Part shown: one piece after another, positions 1 to 10,600 of the stretch
Layout of the letters: every line of letters starts with the position of its first letter
How positions within the stretch are numbered: the first letter of the stretch is position 1
Source of the DNA: Taxillus chinensis
Taxonomy: Eukaryota > Streptophyta > Magnoliopsida > Santalales > Loranthaceae
Direction of reading: 5' to 3'
NCBI GenBank assembly: GCA_023512835.1
Contig: CM042090.1
Span: 8,105,343-8,169,342 of the forward strand
Length of the DNA stretch: 64,000 nucleotides
Translations under genes and position numbers: made by a program
Notes under the pieces: generated by a model
What the model was told of the DNA's origin: nothing
The model's database searches: none
The model's input: only the letters and a program-made list of their open reading frames with translations

Positions 1-179
1 AAAAGCTTCTCGGCCATCTGTAGATTTTCGATGCTACAACAATAATGTGCAATGGGGATTTTTTTGGGGGAGGTCTATAAAGCAATTATGGTGCTCAATT
101 TCTGGTTCAATAAGGTAGTTTTTTCTCATGCAGCCGAAGTAACTTAGTCCCAAACTCAAAAAAAAAAAAAAAAAAAGGA

Positions 180-335
180 AATTGGCATGCTGCATCCCAT
201 GAAATAGTTCAATGGCTTCCCCGGCCCTCCCATGATTTGCAAGCCATGCAATTATTCTATTAGAGATCACATCTCTCTTGGGCATTTGATCAAACAACCA
301 TAAAGATTGTTCTATGCTTCCACAGTTGGCGTAAA
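180..335 (-). pseudogene. PPR protein gene relic (fragment)
   Basis: On the minus strand a stretch of about 50 codons reads as one pentatricopeptide repeat and the start of the next, with the typical blocks CGSIEQSLWLFDQMPKRDV and NHGRAGEAIELFHGMQ. PPR proteins bind organellar RNA in a one-repeat-one-base manner. Only this piece remains: the frame runs directly into a poly(A/T) tract near 160-178, with no start codon, no further repeats and no E/DYW domain. It is nearly the same piece as the relic at 14060-14300, but that copy carries an in-frame TAG where this one still has Trp. It is either the broken end of a gene truncated by rearrangement or a piece carried with the neighbouring duplicated segment. 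Confidence 0.7.
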
Positions 336-353
336 TTTTATTTATTTTCTTCA

Positions 354-1218
354 GAACTCACCTTAGGTGGAGTTTTTTTCAATAAAATCTTCGTTTGGTA
401 CAACTATATTAATGACTGGATAATCATTTTGGTATTTGTATTTTCGGTGGCACATGAACGTAAACTTGATAATATAGATGGACTTGATAATGGTGACAAA
501 CAAATCATGTAGATGAATAAAATACAACATATGATGATTACTTCTTACATGAGGTATGCCACATTGAGAAAGGTGGGTTGTTACAAGTGTTATCTTTTTT
601 TTTTTCTTTGGTTTTCTTTTGGTAAATTTTTTGAAGTCTTTTCAATAGTAGTTTCTCTGCTCTATTTTTTTTGCAGGTTTCATGTTGGAGAAGGTGAAGA
701 TTGCGAAAATTGGGTAGAGCTGCAGAAGGTCTCTGCCCTGATGCAGGTAGCAGGTAGCGGGCAGCATTGCCATGGTGACACGCAATGTTTTTTGCGGGGC
801 TGCAGTTTTTTGCATGGTTGCGGGCTGGGCTACAGTGTTTTTGCAGGGCTGCTTGCGGGGCTGCAGTGTTTTATTCTTTTCTGGGATTTTATGAAGTCTT
901 CTGGCTTAAGCTGTTAGAGGTAGTCCAATCTAGGCATTTTGTATCATGTTTGGGTTTATGCATTGTAAATAAGGATGAGATAAGTACTTTCTAAGATATG
1001 CAACACCCTTTATAAGATATGCAAACTCTGTCTGCAAGCCCATACTATGTGCATTTTGACAGTATTTAATTTTGTATGTTGGAGCCTAGAGTGAATTTTT
1101 TATGGCTTGTTTTGCAAGCCCATATTAAAATTTTGACATATGGGTAAAAGGATTGTGCGGGAAAGGAGGCTAGATTTTTCTCGGCTAGCATAGATGTGTT
1201 TTATTTATTTATTGTTGC
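354..1218. repeat. Dispersed repeat, copy A (pair with 12500-13348)
   Basis: This segment aligns along its whole length with 12500-13348, with substitutions and small indels. Shared landmarks are the block around 361-380, the T-rich tract ending in TTTGCAG near 665-676, a GC-richer stretch rich in CTGCAG/TGCAGG motifs (720-870), and the end in TTTATTTATTGTTGC. A short piece further on (1274-1310) also recurs near 13787-13823. No convincing coding capacity is conserved between copies, because frames differ by indels. It could be a non-autonomous element or a segmental duplication; no terminal inverted repeats or target duplication were found. Confidence 0.65.
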
Positions 1219-1564
1219 CTGCTGATTCTTCTGACTGGCCAATATTTCAACTTGGAAAGGGTAGATGGAAAAGTTTTAATTACATCCTTCGCTAAGCTTT
1301 GGTGCCAAAATACCAACAGGGTAGATGTAAGTTTTAATTACATCCTTCTGACTAGAAAGCCTACATTCCCTTTTACACCCATCAACCTAAAAGGAAATTT
1401 AAAATACCAAAAATTACAAATTGGATGTTATATACAACATGCATGGGGAGTAACATGATTAATTGGAAGTTACAAATTAAAAGTAGAGGTTACAAATTAC
1501 TTACTGTATTGACAAAATATGGCACGATGATGGACCTGTACATCAGGATTCAGGAACGAACTAT

Positions 1565-3110
1565 TCATAATTCTTCTTCGGGGTCAAATATGGAACGACG
1601 ATCGATATCGACACGAGGAATAAACTTGACTTTGGGCCAATATCGTCCTTTATCCTTTGCGAATTCGCGAGCCAACAGCGGACAACCACGGATTTCTAAA
1701 GAGCGAAGCGATGGAGGCAGCAGCAACTGGTCTGGGATGGATGTCAAACCTGGGCAATTCTCAATTCGTAAAGAGCGAAGCGATGGAGGCAGCAACTGGT
1801 CTGGGATGGATGTCAAACCTGGGCAATCCTCGATATATAGTTCTTCGAGAGAGGTGAGGTTTTGAAAGGACTCCGGGGACAACTTTTTGAAATGTTGAAT
1901 ACATAGAGCAGTTAAGGAGGAAGGCAACGGAACACTGAAGAGCTCCTCGTCATTGGGGCCGCCGGCACCGCCGCTAATGTGAAGAGAGCGTAAGTTGGGG
2001 GGGAGTGAGTTTGGGCCACCCTGTTGAATGGAAAGGAGGCCTGCTGGCCAATTAACAATTTGTAATTGTTCAAGAGCGGAGAGATGGTGGACGGAGATGG
2101 ACAGTTCCCCCAAATTCTCGCAGTGTTTTATCGCCAGTTCCTTGAGAGGAGGGTATATGCCCTCCGGCAGGGATTTCAGTTTTGGACACCAGCCTATGGT
2201 TACTGAAGTAAAAGCGGCGGTGCCTACTAATGACTCCAGATTCACACAATTCATTATAAACAGCGTCTTAAGCGAGTGCTGTAGAGGCATTCCATTCCCA
2301 CCCATAGAAATGAAGGATGATGACAACGACGATGATGGTGATGATAGGCACTTGAGCAAAACGCAATCCACAATTTCCAATAATTCCAGGGTGGATGGGA
2401 AACAAATCTCTGTGAGGCTGCAATGCTGGATTTCCAACTCCCTAAGAGAGGTGTGGCGGTGCATGTCACTCGGCAGCTTCTCCAGCTTATCACAATACCT
2501 CAACATCAATCTCTCAAGCCCGCAAGGCGAACCCAGATATTGTTGCTTCCCCTGCTTCTCTTCTTCTTCTTCTTCTGATGATGATGTTGATATGTCTGTG
2601 TCTCTGTCCGCGCCGTCTTCTCCACCGCGTTGTGGTACTAAGCAAACAAGTTGGCGGCAAAGGAACACCTCCAAATCACGGAGGGAGTTGAGAAAGTCAG
2701 ACTTTTGTTTCTGTAAAATTAATCCCCCATCATCCATCTTCCACAATGATGTCAGTTCTTTACACCTATGAATCCTCAAAATTGCAAGTTTCGGCAGCCC
2801 CTGTAGAACTACGCCTGGAAAATGCGTGAGCTTTGGAATGCGTGCCATCTCCAAGAATGTAAGGAAGCCGAGCATCATCATTTGGGGATGAGCCACAACC
2901 ATATCTTTGTTACTAATAATCCTTGCAGATTCAACAGCTTCTACCACATCCACGTTCTCAATATTCAACCTTCTTACTGAAGGCAACAATTGACTTGCAC
3001 CTCCATCTTCCTTTAAACGCTCCATCAATTCCACTTTGCATTCTCCAATATCCATCTCTAAGATAGAAGGCCTTGGAAGTGCAACCAACAATTCATCACA
3101 TTTTCTAACT
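1565..3110 (-). pseudogene. 5'-truncated CNL disease-resistance gene, LRR part only
   Basis: The minus-strand open frame (546 codons, nominal end 3205) matches the C-terminal ~510 residues of the intact CNL at 4055-8356, starting at its VRKCDELLVALPR block. It keeps about 20 imperfect leucine-rich repeats, including the duplicated GLTSIPDQLL unit, and ends DPEEEL, five residues earlier than the neighbour. The coiled coil, NB-ARC and N-terminal LRRs are missing. The first ~35 residues of the open frame are non-homologous and come from homopolymer-rich DNA (3160-3250). Downstream flank is shared with the intact gene from 1451/3979, so this is a tandem duplicate later cut at about 3110. No promoter or start is visible; it may be transcribed but probably is not a functional receptor. 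Confidence 0.85.
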
Positions 3111-3450
3111 TTCCATCCACCTCCACTGAAGTGCATCCTGGGGTTTTCTCCTTGTCCTTGTTTCTTTTTTTTTCCCCCCCCCCTTTTCCCTTCCCCCCCC
3201 CCCAAAATTAAAATTTTTTTTAAAATCTTTTTTTTCTCTCTTTCCCCTTTTAGTCCATTGCAGCCAAGGCAATTACAAGATCTCTATGCGCCCTGCGAGA
3301 ACCTAACGAAGAACCCCAAATTGCAGCATTAAGTTAATACGTATGTGCTATGGTCACATTATTGAACCCCATATTTGATTTATGAAATTTATCATGCCTC
3401 TATCATTGTGATTGAATTAAATTTGGAAACACATAATTATGTTTATCATT
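3111..3450. other. Duplication breakpoint and homopolymer tract
   Basis: Homology of the truncated CNL to its neighbour stops at about 3110. The next ~50 bases (3113-3165) resemble the PPR-linked repeat at 13905-13955 (shared TTCC, CATCCAC, CACTGAA and TTCT-C-TT blocks). Then follow runs of T, C and A (3160-3250), which may be genuine low complexity or poor assembly. Nothing coding is seen after it. Confidence 0.5.
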
Positions 3451-4054
3451 TTATAAGGCATATATATAAAATAAAATTGTAAATATATTTTTGTGTGTGA
3501 TCATGAACGAAGGTTGGATTGCTTTGGCATTGTACACGATGAAAGAGTGCATAAATAATAATATATAATATGATATAAAAACGATCTATGGAGTTTTTGA
3601 AGGACAAATTAAAATGGCAAACCCAGAAAATGGAAACAACAAAGGAAAGGCCTATAAAATCTGTAAGTCTTAAGGAAAATCTTGTGTTTATTTACTTATT
3701 TATTTTTGTGTGAGAGTGAGAGGAAGAAGAAAGTGGGGAAAACAAACACATTAATATAATACTTTTTGTTGTGCCAAATAAAATTGAATTGCTTTCATTC
3801 TACTACTATTACTTACTTCGTTTTCTTCGGGGTCAAACCGTGCCTTTCCTTTCCTTTAACATAAACTTCGGAATGAAATTTCCAAATGTGAAATTTTCTT
3901 TCCTTACTATTTTGTGATTGATTTAAGTTTGGGAACACCTATAATTATGCTTATCATCTTATAAGGCATATATATATATAACATGATTAATTGGAAGTTA
4001 CAAATAAATTAAAACTAGAGGTTACAAAATATGGCACGATGATGGACCTGTACA
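3451..4054. other. Intergenic, AT-rich
   Basis: This separates the truncated and intact CNL copies. From 3979 the sequence duplicates the downstream flank of the truncated copy (1451 onward). The rest is AT-rich with a short (TA)n at 3967-3980. No gene or RNA is recognised. Confidence 0.5.
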
Positions 4055-7000
4055 TCAGGAACGAACTATTCTTAATTCTTCTTCGGGGTCAAATATGGAA
4101 CGACGATCCATATCGACATGAGGAATAAACTTGACTTTGGGCCAATACCGTCCTTTATCCTTTGCGAATTCAGGAGCCAACAGAGGACAACCACGGATTT
4201 CTAAAGAGCGAAGCGATGGAGGCAGCAACTGGTCTGGGATGGATGTCAAACCTGGGCAATTCCCGATGTATAAAGTGCGAAGCGATGATGGAGGCAGCAA
4301 CTGGTCTGGGATGGATGTCAAACCTGGGCAATCCCAGATATATAGGTGTTGGAGAGAGGTGAGTTTTTGAAAGGACTCCGGGGACAACTTTTTGAAATGC
4401 TGGATACATAGAGTAGTTAAGGAGGAAGGCAACGGAACACTGAAGAGCTGCTCGTCATTGGGGCCGCCGGCACCGCCTCTAATGTTAAGAGTGCGTAAGT
4501 TGGGGGGGAGTGAGTTTGGGCCACCCTCACCCTGTTGAATGGAAAGGAGGCCTGCAGGCCAATCAATAATCTCCAATTCTTCAAGATCGGAGAGATGGTG
4601 GACGGAGATGGACAGTTCCCCCAGATTCTCGCAGTGTTTTATCGCCAGTGACTTGAGACGAGGGTATATGCCCTCCAGCAGGGATTTCAGTTTTGGACAC
4701 CAGCCTATGGTTACTTTAGTAAAAGCAGCGGTGCCTACTAATGACTCCAGATTCATACAATTCCTTATAAACAGCGTCTTAAGCGAGTGCTGTAGAGGAA
4801 TTTCATTCCCACCCATGGCCATGGATGATGATGACGACGACGACGACAGGCACGTGAGCAATTCGCAATCCAAAATGACCAATGATTCCAGGGTGGATGG
4901 GAAACAAATCTCCGTGAGGCCGCAACGCTGGATTCTCAACTCCCGAAGAGAGGTGAGGCTGTGCGAGTCACTCGGCAGCTTCTCCAGCTTATCACAGTCC
5001 TTCAACTCCAATGTGTGAAGCCCGCAAGGCAATCCCAGATATTGTTGCTTCCCCCGCTTCTCTTCTTCTTCTTCTTCTTCTTTTTCTGATGTGTCTGTGT
5101 CTCTGTCCACGTCGGTTTCTTCACCCCTTTGTGGTACTAAGCAAACAAGTTGGCGACATTCGTACACCTCCAAAACACGGAGGGAGTTGAGAAAGTCAGA
5201 CTTTTGTTTCTGTAAAATTAATCCCCCATCATCCATCTTCCACAATGATGTCAGTTCTTCACACCCGCGAATGATCAGCTTTTCAAGTTTCGGCAGCCCC
5301 TGTAGAACTACTCCCGGAAGATGCGTGAGCTTCGGAATGCTTGCGATCTCCAAGACTGTAAGGGAGCCGAGCATCATCATTTGGGGATGAGCCTCCACCA
5401 CATTTTTATTACTAATCATCCTTGCTGCAGATCCAACAGCTTCTACCACATCCACCTTCTCAATACTCAACCTACTTAACAACGGCAACAATTGACTTGC
5501 ATCTCCATCTTCCGTTAAACGCTCCATCAACTCCACTTTGCATTCTCCAATATCCATCTCTAAGATAGACTTCCTTGGAAGTGCAACCAACAATTCATCA
5601 CATTTTCTGACTTCTAACTTCTGTAAACTTATCCCATCTGGTAAGCGCCCCAATAATTTTGGACAATCAATAACATGCCACTCTTGCAGACAAGCAAAAC
5701 GACAGCCCCCACCAGCAGGATACGACCAGATGGACCAATTCTCCATGCACTCAAATTTCAAAATCTTCAGTGATGGAAAAGCTCCTCTCTCCTTCCCATA
5801 AAATTCTATCCCCACGCACTCTATACCAGCCATGTTTCTAATTTGAATTTCTTCCAAAACCGGCAGCTTTCCCAGGGGTGGCAATGAGGTACACTTTTTA
5901 CAATTCGCTAACTCTATCACCGTCATTTTTGAGAACCTATCATCCCCAACCCAATCAGGGAACCAAAGACCACCGTAGCCATTGATAATTAATTTTTCCA
6001 ATTGTTTGTGTGGTTGCAACTCTTCCAAGACATGGAAAGAATGCCCCATGCCTTGTAAATCACCATGATTAGGATTCCACTTTAATTCCACTGACCGTAG
6101 GCCTTCTTTACTCATTAACTTCGCTTCTCTTGCCTCTTTCGAATCACCAACATTTTCGAGAAATGAGATTGAGATACCTCCTTTCAGATGTGACAAAGAC
6201 TTCAATTGATCAATGCCTTGCTCCGATCCTTTGCCTACAATGAAATTAGATAGCTTTTGGAGGCTAGTAAGTTTGCCCATTTCCGCGGGCATGGCAACCA
6301 ACTTATTTGGACCAGAGCAATTGAGGATCCTTAAATTTACGAGCTTCCTCATTTGTGTGGGCAATTCCCTAAGCCTATTACACCATTGTAATTTCAATGT
6401 CTGCAAATTATAAAGACGGCTTGTTGATTCTGGCAATTTTGTAATATAAGTGTAAGAAAGGTCAACAAACCTTAGATGTATTAAATCACCGATGTCTTCT
6501 GGAAGTTCTCTAACAGAATTACAACTTAAGCAAAGCACCCGAAGATATTTTAATTTCATCACCAATTGGAGTGGAACATAACTCGTTAAATAAAACATCC
6601 CATATTTTGGATCAAATGATCGGAATGTCCGCAAATATTTTATCCTTTCGAAAGCCTCAAAATCCATTTTGAGTCCATCAAGACGGCGATACGACGAATA
6701 ACGAGCTCGTTCGTGGCTGCTATCTATTTTAAGCTTTCCATCCAACTTGAAACATGACTTACCAGCTACAATTTCAGCCATATCACTAATCAAGTCATGC
6801 ATCACAAATCGAGACGGATTTTTGGGCGACAGTTGGAAAAGTGATCGAGACACAAATTCACCAAAATATTTAGCACCCGTATCCTCTACTTGTTCACCTC
6901 TTCCTGGCAAAACTAAACTTTCAGCCATCCACAACAACACCACCTCCTCTTCCTCAAATTCGTAATCTTCTGGGAGCACAGAGCAATAGGAAAAACAACG

Positions 7001-8356
7001 TTTCAAGTGTGACGGAAGATGAAAGTAACTCAACATTACAACAGGAAGCATACGACCTGCCTTTCTTCCAGGAAATTCATCTTCCGATAGATCCCATATG
7101 CTGCTGCTTAATTTAGCCTCCCAACCCTGGCCTGGATTTTCGCCGCGCAAAAGCCCACCAAGTAATTTGGCTGTCAACGGAAGGCCTTTGCACTTGTCCA
7201 AAATTCTCATACGGAAACGCCCTGCCTCTGATTCGAAAACGGAAATTGTTTTATCAACTACATGTTGCAAGAATACTGACCAACAAGCATCGTCAGGTAA
7301 GAGTTCGGGGCGATGAATTTTCATCTTATCAACAGTTTGCATCATGAAAGCCACTTTGTCATCTCGAGTTGTGACTAATATTTTACTCCCCGGTGCTCCC
7401 ACTCCAAATGGGGATCGAAGAGGGGCCCAATCATCAAAGTAGTTCCTGCTCCACACATCGTCCAATACAAGTAGGAACTTCTTTCCTCCTACTACTCGCT
7501 TGAGGTCAGACTGAAGTTTAATCAGTCTGCTGGAATCGGAGGCTTGGAAATTGAATGACTCAAGAATATCCCTGGTGATTCTGATGACATCAAAATCGTT
7601 TGATACGCAAACCCAGCCTTTGATATCAAAATCGTCTGATACGGAGTCGAAGACATCACGAGCCAAGGTTGTCTTGCCGATGCCTGGCATGCCAACAATG
7701 GCAATCACCTCCACATTTGCGTCCCCGTCGCTTTTTAACTGTTCAATTATCCTTTCCTTTTCTTGCTCCCTTCCGAACACCCGTGCATCGAACTCCCCCG
7801 CGGGGCCTTCCAATAGTCTTCGCCTTTTTGCCGGTGGTGTGGATGTATCTTCAGTGGCAGTCATGTTCATGAGCCTACGCATCTCATTCCTCCGTTTACA
7901 AATAGCGTCAAAACGACTGTTGAGCTCAGCCACGTTCTGTGAATATGTACCTGCAGAAATGAATCTAGAACCAAAATCACGTACCCTTGTAGCAATCGGA
8001 CGAATAAAACTAGAGGCAGAAATAGAGCTGCTGATGTTGTTGCGCCTGCCCTCCTCTTCCTCTTCCTCTTTCTCTTCCTCTTCCTGCATGGCTCTGGTGT
8101 TGACTTCATCCAAGAAGTCATCGGCATCGAAAGCCCAGTCCCTGAGTTCCTCCAACCACTCATCAACCTCCGTTTCTCGAAACAGCATATTCTCAGCATG
8201 GGCAATCACTTTGGTAATCATTTTGAGTTTTTCTTCCAGCTCCTTGAGGCCAGAACGGATTCCTTGTCGCTCCGAGAATTCGCGCAGCACGCCAGAAGCC
8301 AGCCTGTCGAGCATCACCTGCATGAACGCCCCCACAAATACCTCCGCGACTGGCAT
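4055..8356 (-). CDS. CC-NB-ARC-LRR (CNL) disease-resistance protein, RPP13-like/I2-like type
   Basis: An uninterrupted 1433-residue frame, full length for the family and without introns. Layout: Rx-type coiled-coil domain at about 1-165 with a WLEELRDWAFDADD (EDVID-like) motif at 67-80 and an acidic Glu tract (92-102); NB-ARC at about 190-525 with P-loop GMPGIGKTT (222-230), kinase-2 KKFLLVLDDVW (292-302), RNBS-B GSKILVTTR (323-331), GLPL (391-394) and MHD (519-521); then about 30 irregular LRRs to the C terminus. All nucleotide-binding motifs are intact. Such proteins are intracellular immune receptors that detect pathogen effectors and trigger cell death. The start is the only Met before the coiled coil (MPVAEVFVGAFM). 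The last LRRs contain a recent internal duplication (two GLTSIPDQLL units at 4216-4335). A truncated tandem copy lies downstream at 1565-3110. Confidence 0.95.
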   Translation of the reverse strand: MPVAEVFVGAFMQVMLDRLASGVLREFSERQGIRSGLKELEEKLKMITKVIAHAENMLFRETEVDEWLEELRDWAFDADDFLDEVNTRAMQEEEEKEEEEEEGRRNNISSSISASSFIRPIATRVRDFGSRFISAGTYSQNVAELNSRFDAICKRRNEMRRLMNMTATEDTSTPPAKRRRLLEGPAGEFDARVFGREQEKERIIEQLKSDGDANVEVIAIVGMPGIGKTTLARDVFDSVSDDFDIKGWVCVSNDFDVIRITRDILESFNFQASDSSRLIKLQSDLKRVVGGKKFLLVLDDVWSRNYFDDWAPLRSPFGVGAPGSKILVTTRDDKVAFMMQTVDKMKIHRPELLPDDACWSVFLQHVVDKTISVFESEAGRFRMRILDKCKGLPLTAKLLGGLLRGENPGQGWEAKLSSSIWDLSEDEFPGRKAGRMLPVVMLSYFHLPSHLKRCFSYCSVLPEDYEFEEEEVVLLWMAESLVLPGRGEQVEDTGAKYFGEFVSRSLFQLSPKNPSRFVMHDLISDMAEIVAGKSCFKLDGKLKIDSSHERARYSSYRRLDGLKMDFEAFERIKYLRTFRSFDPKYGMFYLTSYVPLQLVMKLKYLRVLCLSCNSVRELPEDIGDLIHLRFVDLSYTYITKLPESTSRLYNLQTLKLQWCNRLRELPTQMRKLVNLRILNCSGPNKLVAMPAEMGKLTSLQKLSNFIVGKGSEQGIDQLKSLSHLKGGISISFLENVGDSKEAREAKLMSKEGLRSVELKWNPNHGDLQGMGHSFHVLEELQPHKQLEKLIINGYGGLWFPDWVGDDRFSKMTVIELANCKKCTSLPPLGKLPVLEEIQIRNMAGIECVGIEFYGKERGAFPSLKILKFECMENWSIWSYPAGGGCRFACLQEWHVIDCPKLLGRLPDGISLQKLEVRKCDELLVALPRKSILEMDIGECKVELMERLTEDGDASQLLPLLSRLSIEKVDVVEAVGSAARMISNKNVVEAHPQMMMLGSLTVLEIASIPKLTHLPGVVLQGLPKLEKLIIRGCEELTSLWKMDDGGLILQKQKSDFLNSLRVLEVYECRQLVCLVPQRGEETDVDRDTDTSEKEEEEEEEKRGKQQYLGLPCGLHTLELKDCDKLEKLPSDSHSLTSLRELRIQRCGLTEICFPSTLESLVILDCELLTCLSSSSSSSSMAMGGNEIPLQHSLKTLFIRNCMNLESLVGTAAFTKVTIGWCPKLKSLLEGIYPRLKSLAIKHCENLGELSISVHHLSDLEELEIIDWPAGLLSIQQGEGGPNSLPPNLRTLNIRGGAGGPNDEQLFSVPLPSSLTTLCIQHFKKLSPESFQKLTSLQHLYIWDCPGLTSIPDQLLPPSSLRTLYIGNCPGLTSIPDQLLPPSLRSLEIRGCPLLAPEFAKDKGRYWPKVKFIPHVDMDRRSIFDPEEELRIVRS

Positions 8357-8933
8357 GTTGGGAATCTTCTGCTTGTTTGTGTTGTGTTACTAATTTTGGT
8401 GCGAGTGGGAGTGGGAGAAACAAAGATATGCGGGCAAAACCTTGGGTAGTGGTGGATTACAAAGTAATGGTTGTCTATGTTTGGTATGGAATTCGGTTTT
8501 CTATTTTCAAAAACGGTATTTAAATTTGGTATTCAAAAATTGTTTTTGAGATTTTCGGAAACAAATAGCGAGCGTGTTTGGCGGGCCGTGGATCCAAAAC
8601 CCCACCAGGCCACCACGGAGAATATGTACAGAGTAGTTCGCTTTCTGTCTCATCTCCCCCTTGGCCAGCGGATAAGAAAGTAATGGTTGTGGAGGAATGA
8701 TTGACACATAATTGACTAGTCTTTGAGCTTGCCTCCGCGTTGGGCTCAACTATTCGGAGTAAAACGAAATGCGTTTACACGACACGAAACGCGTCTAAAT
8801 GCGTTCGCTGATCATTCTTTAAATTTAATTAGTTAAAATATATTTAATTGCTAATTTAACTAATGTATCTCCAACGTTTATTAGTTATTTTTAAAAAACT
8901 TATTTTTATTTTCTAACTTTGAGCCATCTTTTT
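8357..8933. other. Intergenic, upstream of the CNL gene
   Basis: This should hold the CNL promoter and 5' leader. The stretch 8470-8580 is rich in short TTTGGTATT/ATTTTCAAAAA blocks that recall MITE ends. No clear TATA box could be assigned. Confidence 0.4.
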
Positions 8934-9499
8934 TAGGAGTGAGCATCGGTCGTTTTAGTCGATTTGTATATAATTTTTAAATCAAAGCAACGACATTCGG
9001 TTTTTAAAAAATTCAAACTAAAACCAACCATATTAAAAACCATCGGTCTTGATTCGGTTTGATGCATAAAAATTTAGTTTGGTTCATCGATTTGAATCGA
9101 TTTTTGAATTTTAACGTCAAATAAAAAAATACATTCATTTTAATTCTTAAACATCATCACCAATTGACCAAGTTTACGACTCTACGAATAGATCCGACAG
9201 AGATAAGTGGGATTTAGGAAGTGGAATGTCAACCTTTGGCCTTTCTACTTCGAGAAAGCGCAAAACTGAGGGACGCATGGGAATTGGGAAGCGAAAAGTG
9301 CCGACGTACCGAAGTGGTAACATCTGTTTGATCGGCTCGGTTAACCAAACCCCTAAAACCGTGAACTAAACCAATAGCATCAGTTTTCCAAAAATAAAAA
9401 TCAAATAAACCAATATAATTTTAAAAACCAGCTTTTTCCAGTCCAAACGGTTTGGTTCGGTTTGGTTCGTCGATTTGGTTCGGTTATTGATCACCCCTA
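8934..9499. mobile_element. hAT-like MITE (degenerate)
   Basis: The left end TAGGAGTGAGCATCGGTCG and the right end, read on the other strand as TAGGGGTGATCAATAACCG, form imperfect terminal inverted repeats. Adjacent 8-mers ATCTTTTT (8926-8933) and GTCCTTTT (9500-9507) match at six of eight positions, as expected of an old hAT target duplication. The interior is full of TTTGGTT/CGGTT motifs, common in plant MITEs of this kind. No coding capacity. The family assignment is inference. Confidence 0.5.
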
Positions 9500-10600
9500 G
9501 TCCTTTTCCCTTTCGCGTAACCTTCTGTTGTAACAATTTTTGATAAGCAGAGCATCCGACCATCTGTCTGGTTGAACCAATTAGGGTTTTGCGTTGAAAC
9601 GAGACGATAATATGCCTCTCATTATTGAGGAAATAGTGTAGTGGAGCCAACAACCAAAAAGGAAGACGAATTGAATACCCCGCATCATCGTGATATCTTT
9701 CTCTCCAGTAGAGCAAGACGTTCGAGTCTAAGTGGAAATAGTGGTTCGAGCAGCATGTCCACAGCTTCGTCAAATATCCCTCCTCGTTGCCATCTCTATT
9801 CTCTGGTAGAAATCGTGAGAGGATATGAGTAACTGTTGTGATGATAATGCAAATAGAAATTTTTCATCATTTCCGTAGATAAAGATGAAAGATGTTGCAT
9901 GATCATACACGTGACAATCAAGTATCAAAGAAGAAAAATACATCTTAAAAATCAACAACCAACACACGTCAACTGTAATGACGTGATAACATACCAAATC
10001 ATTAATGAAAAAGAAAAAAATTACAATCATTTAATGATTTGACGACGATAACGTGAGCCAATTGCATAAAATGTTTTTGTTTATTCAAATCAAGGTTTAA
10101 ACTTAAGCATAAATATATATTTGGTGATATATATATTTTGAGTAACACCGGGTATTCTATATCACTTTTAAATATAATTTTTATTTATAGTTTTTTTTAT
10201 TTTTTTAAATGTGCTAGCCATTGGAAGTCTAGTTTCTAAGTATCAAGAATGTGAAAATTTTAGCATGTACGAACATAATAATATGAATAAGTGAACCAGA
10301 GTTATATTTGAATTGGAATTATATTGTATGTGTTTCTTGCATTCTCCCATACTTGAATAGTGTATGCGTTTCAAAATTTTTGCATTGTCCATTAAATGTT
10401 CCCAGTTCAGTCTTTTTTGGGGGTGCGGGTAATTTGTAGGACATGAATGATGTTGTAACATATAATATAAATTCTATGCTGTGTTTACTACGCATAATAT
10501 GGTCCCAATAAGGATTTGTATTGTTCATTTGTTATGCATCATCATGAATATTGTATAAGCTTCCAATTTGTTCAATTGTCTATCAAACCTATTTTGATTT
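9500..10600. other. Intergenic, no gene recognised
   Basis: AT-rich sequence with a short Ser-rich plus-strand frame (9641-9832) that resembles nothing known and has no supporting signals. Nothing else is supported here. Confidence 0.4.

Noticed and set aside
3160..3250. N-terminal extension of the truncated CNL frame (Gly/Lys-rich)
   Set aside because: It is encoded by C and T homopolymers with no counterpart in the intact gene; probably non-coding or poor assembly.
7551..8393. 280-codon plus-strand open frame
   Set aside because: It lies fully antisense to the CNL coiled-coil and NB-ARC coding sequence, has Ser-rich composition from reversed codons, and shows no domain.
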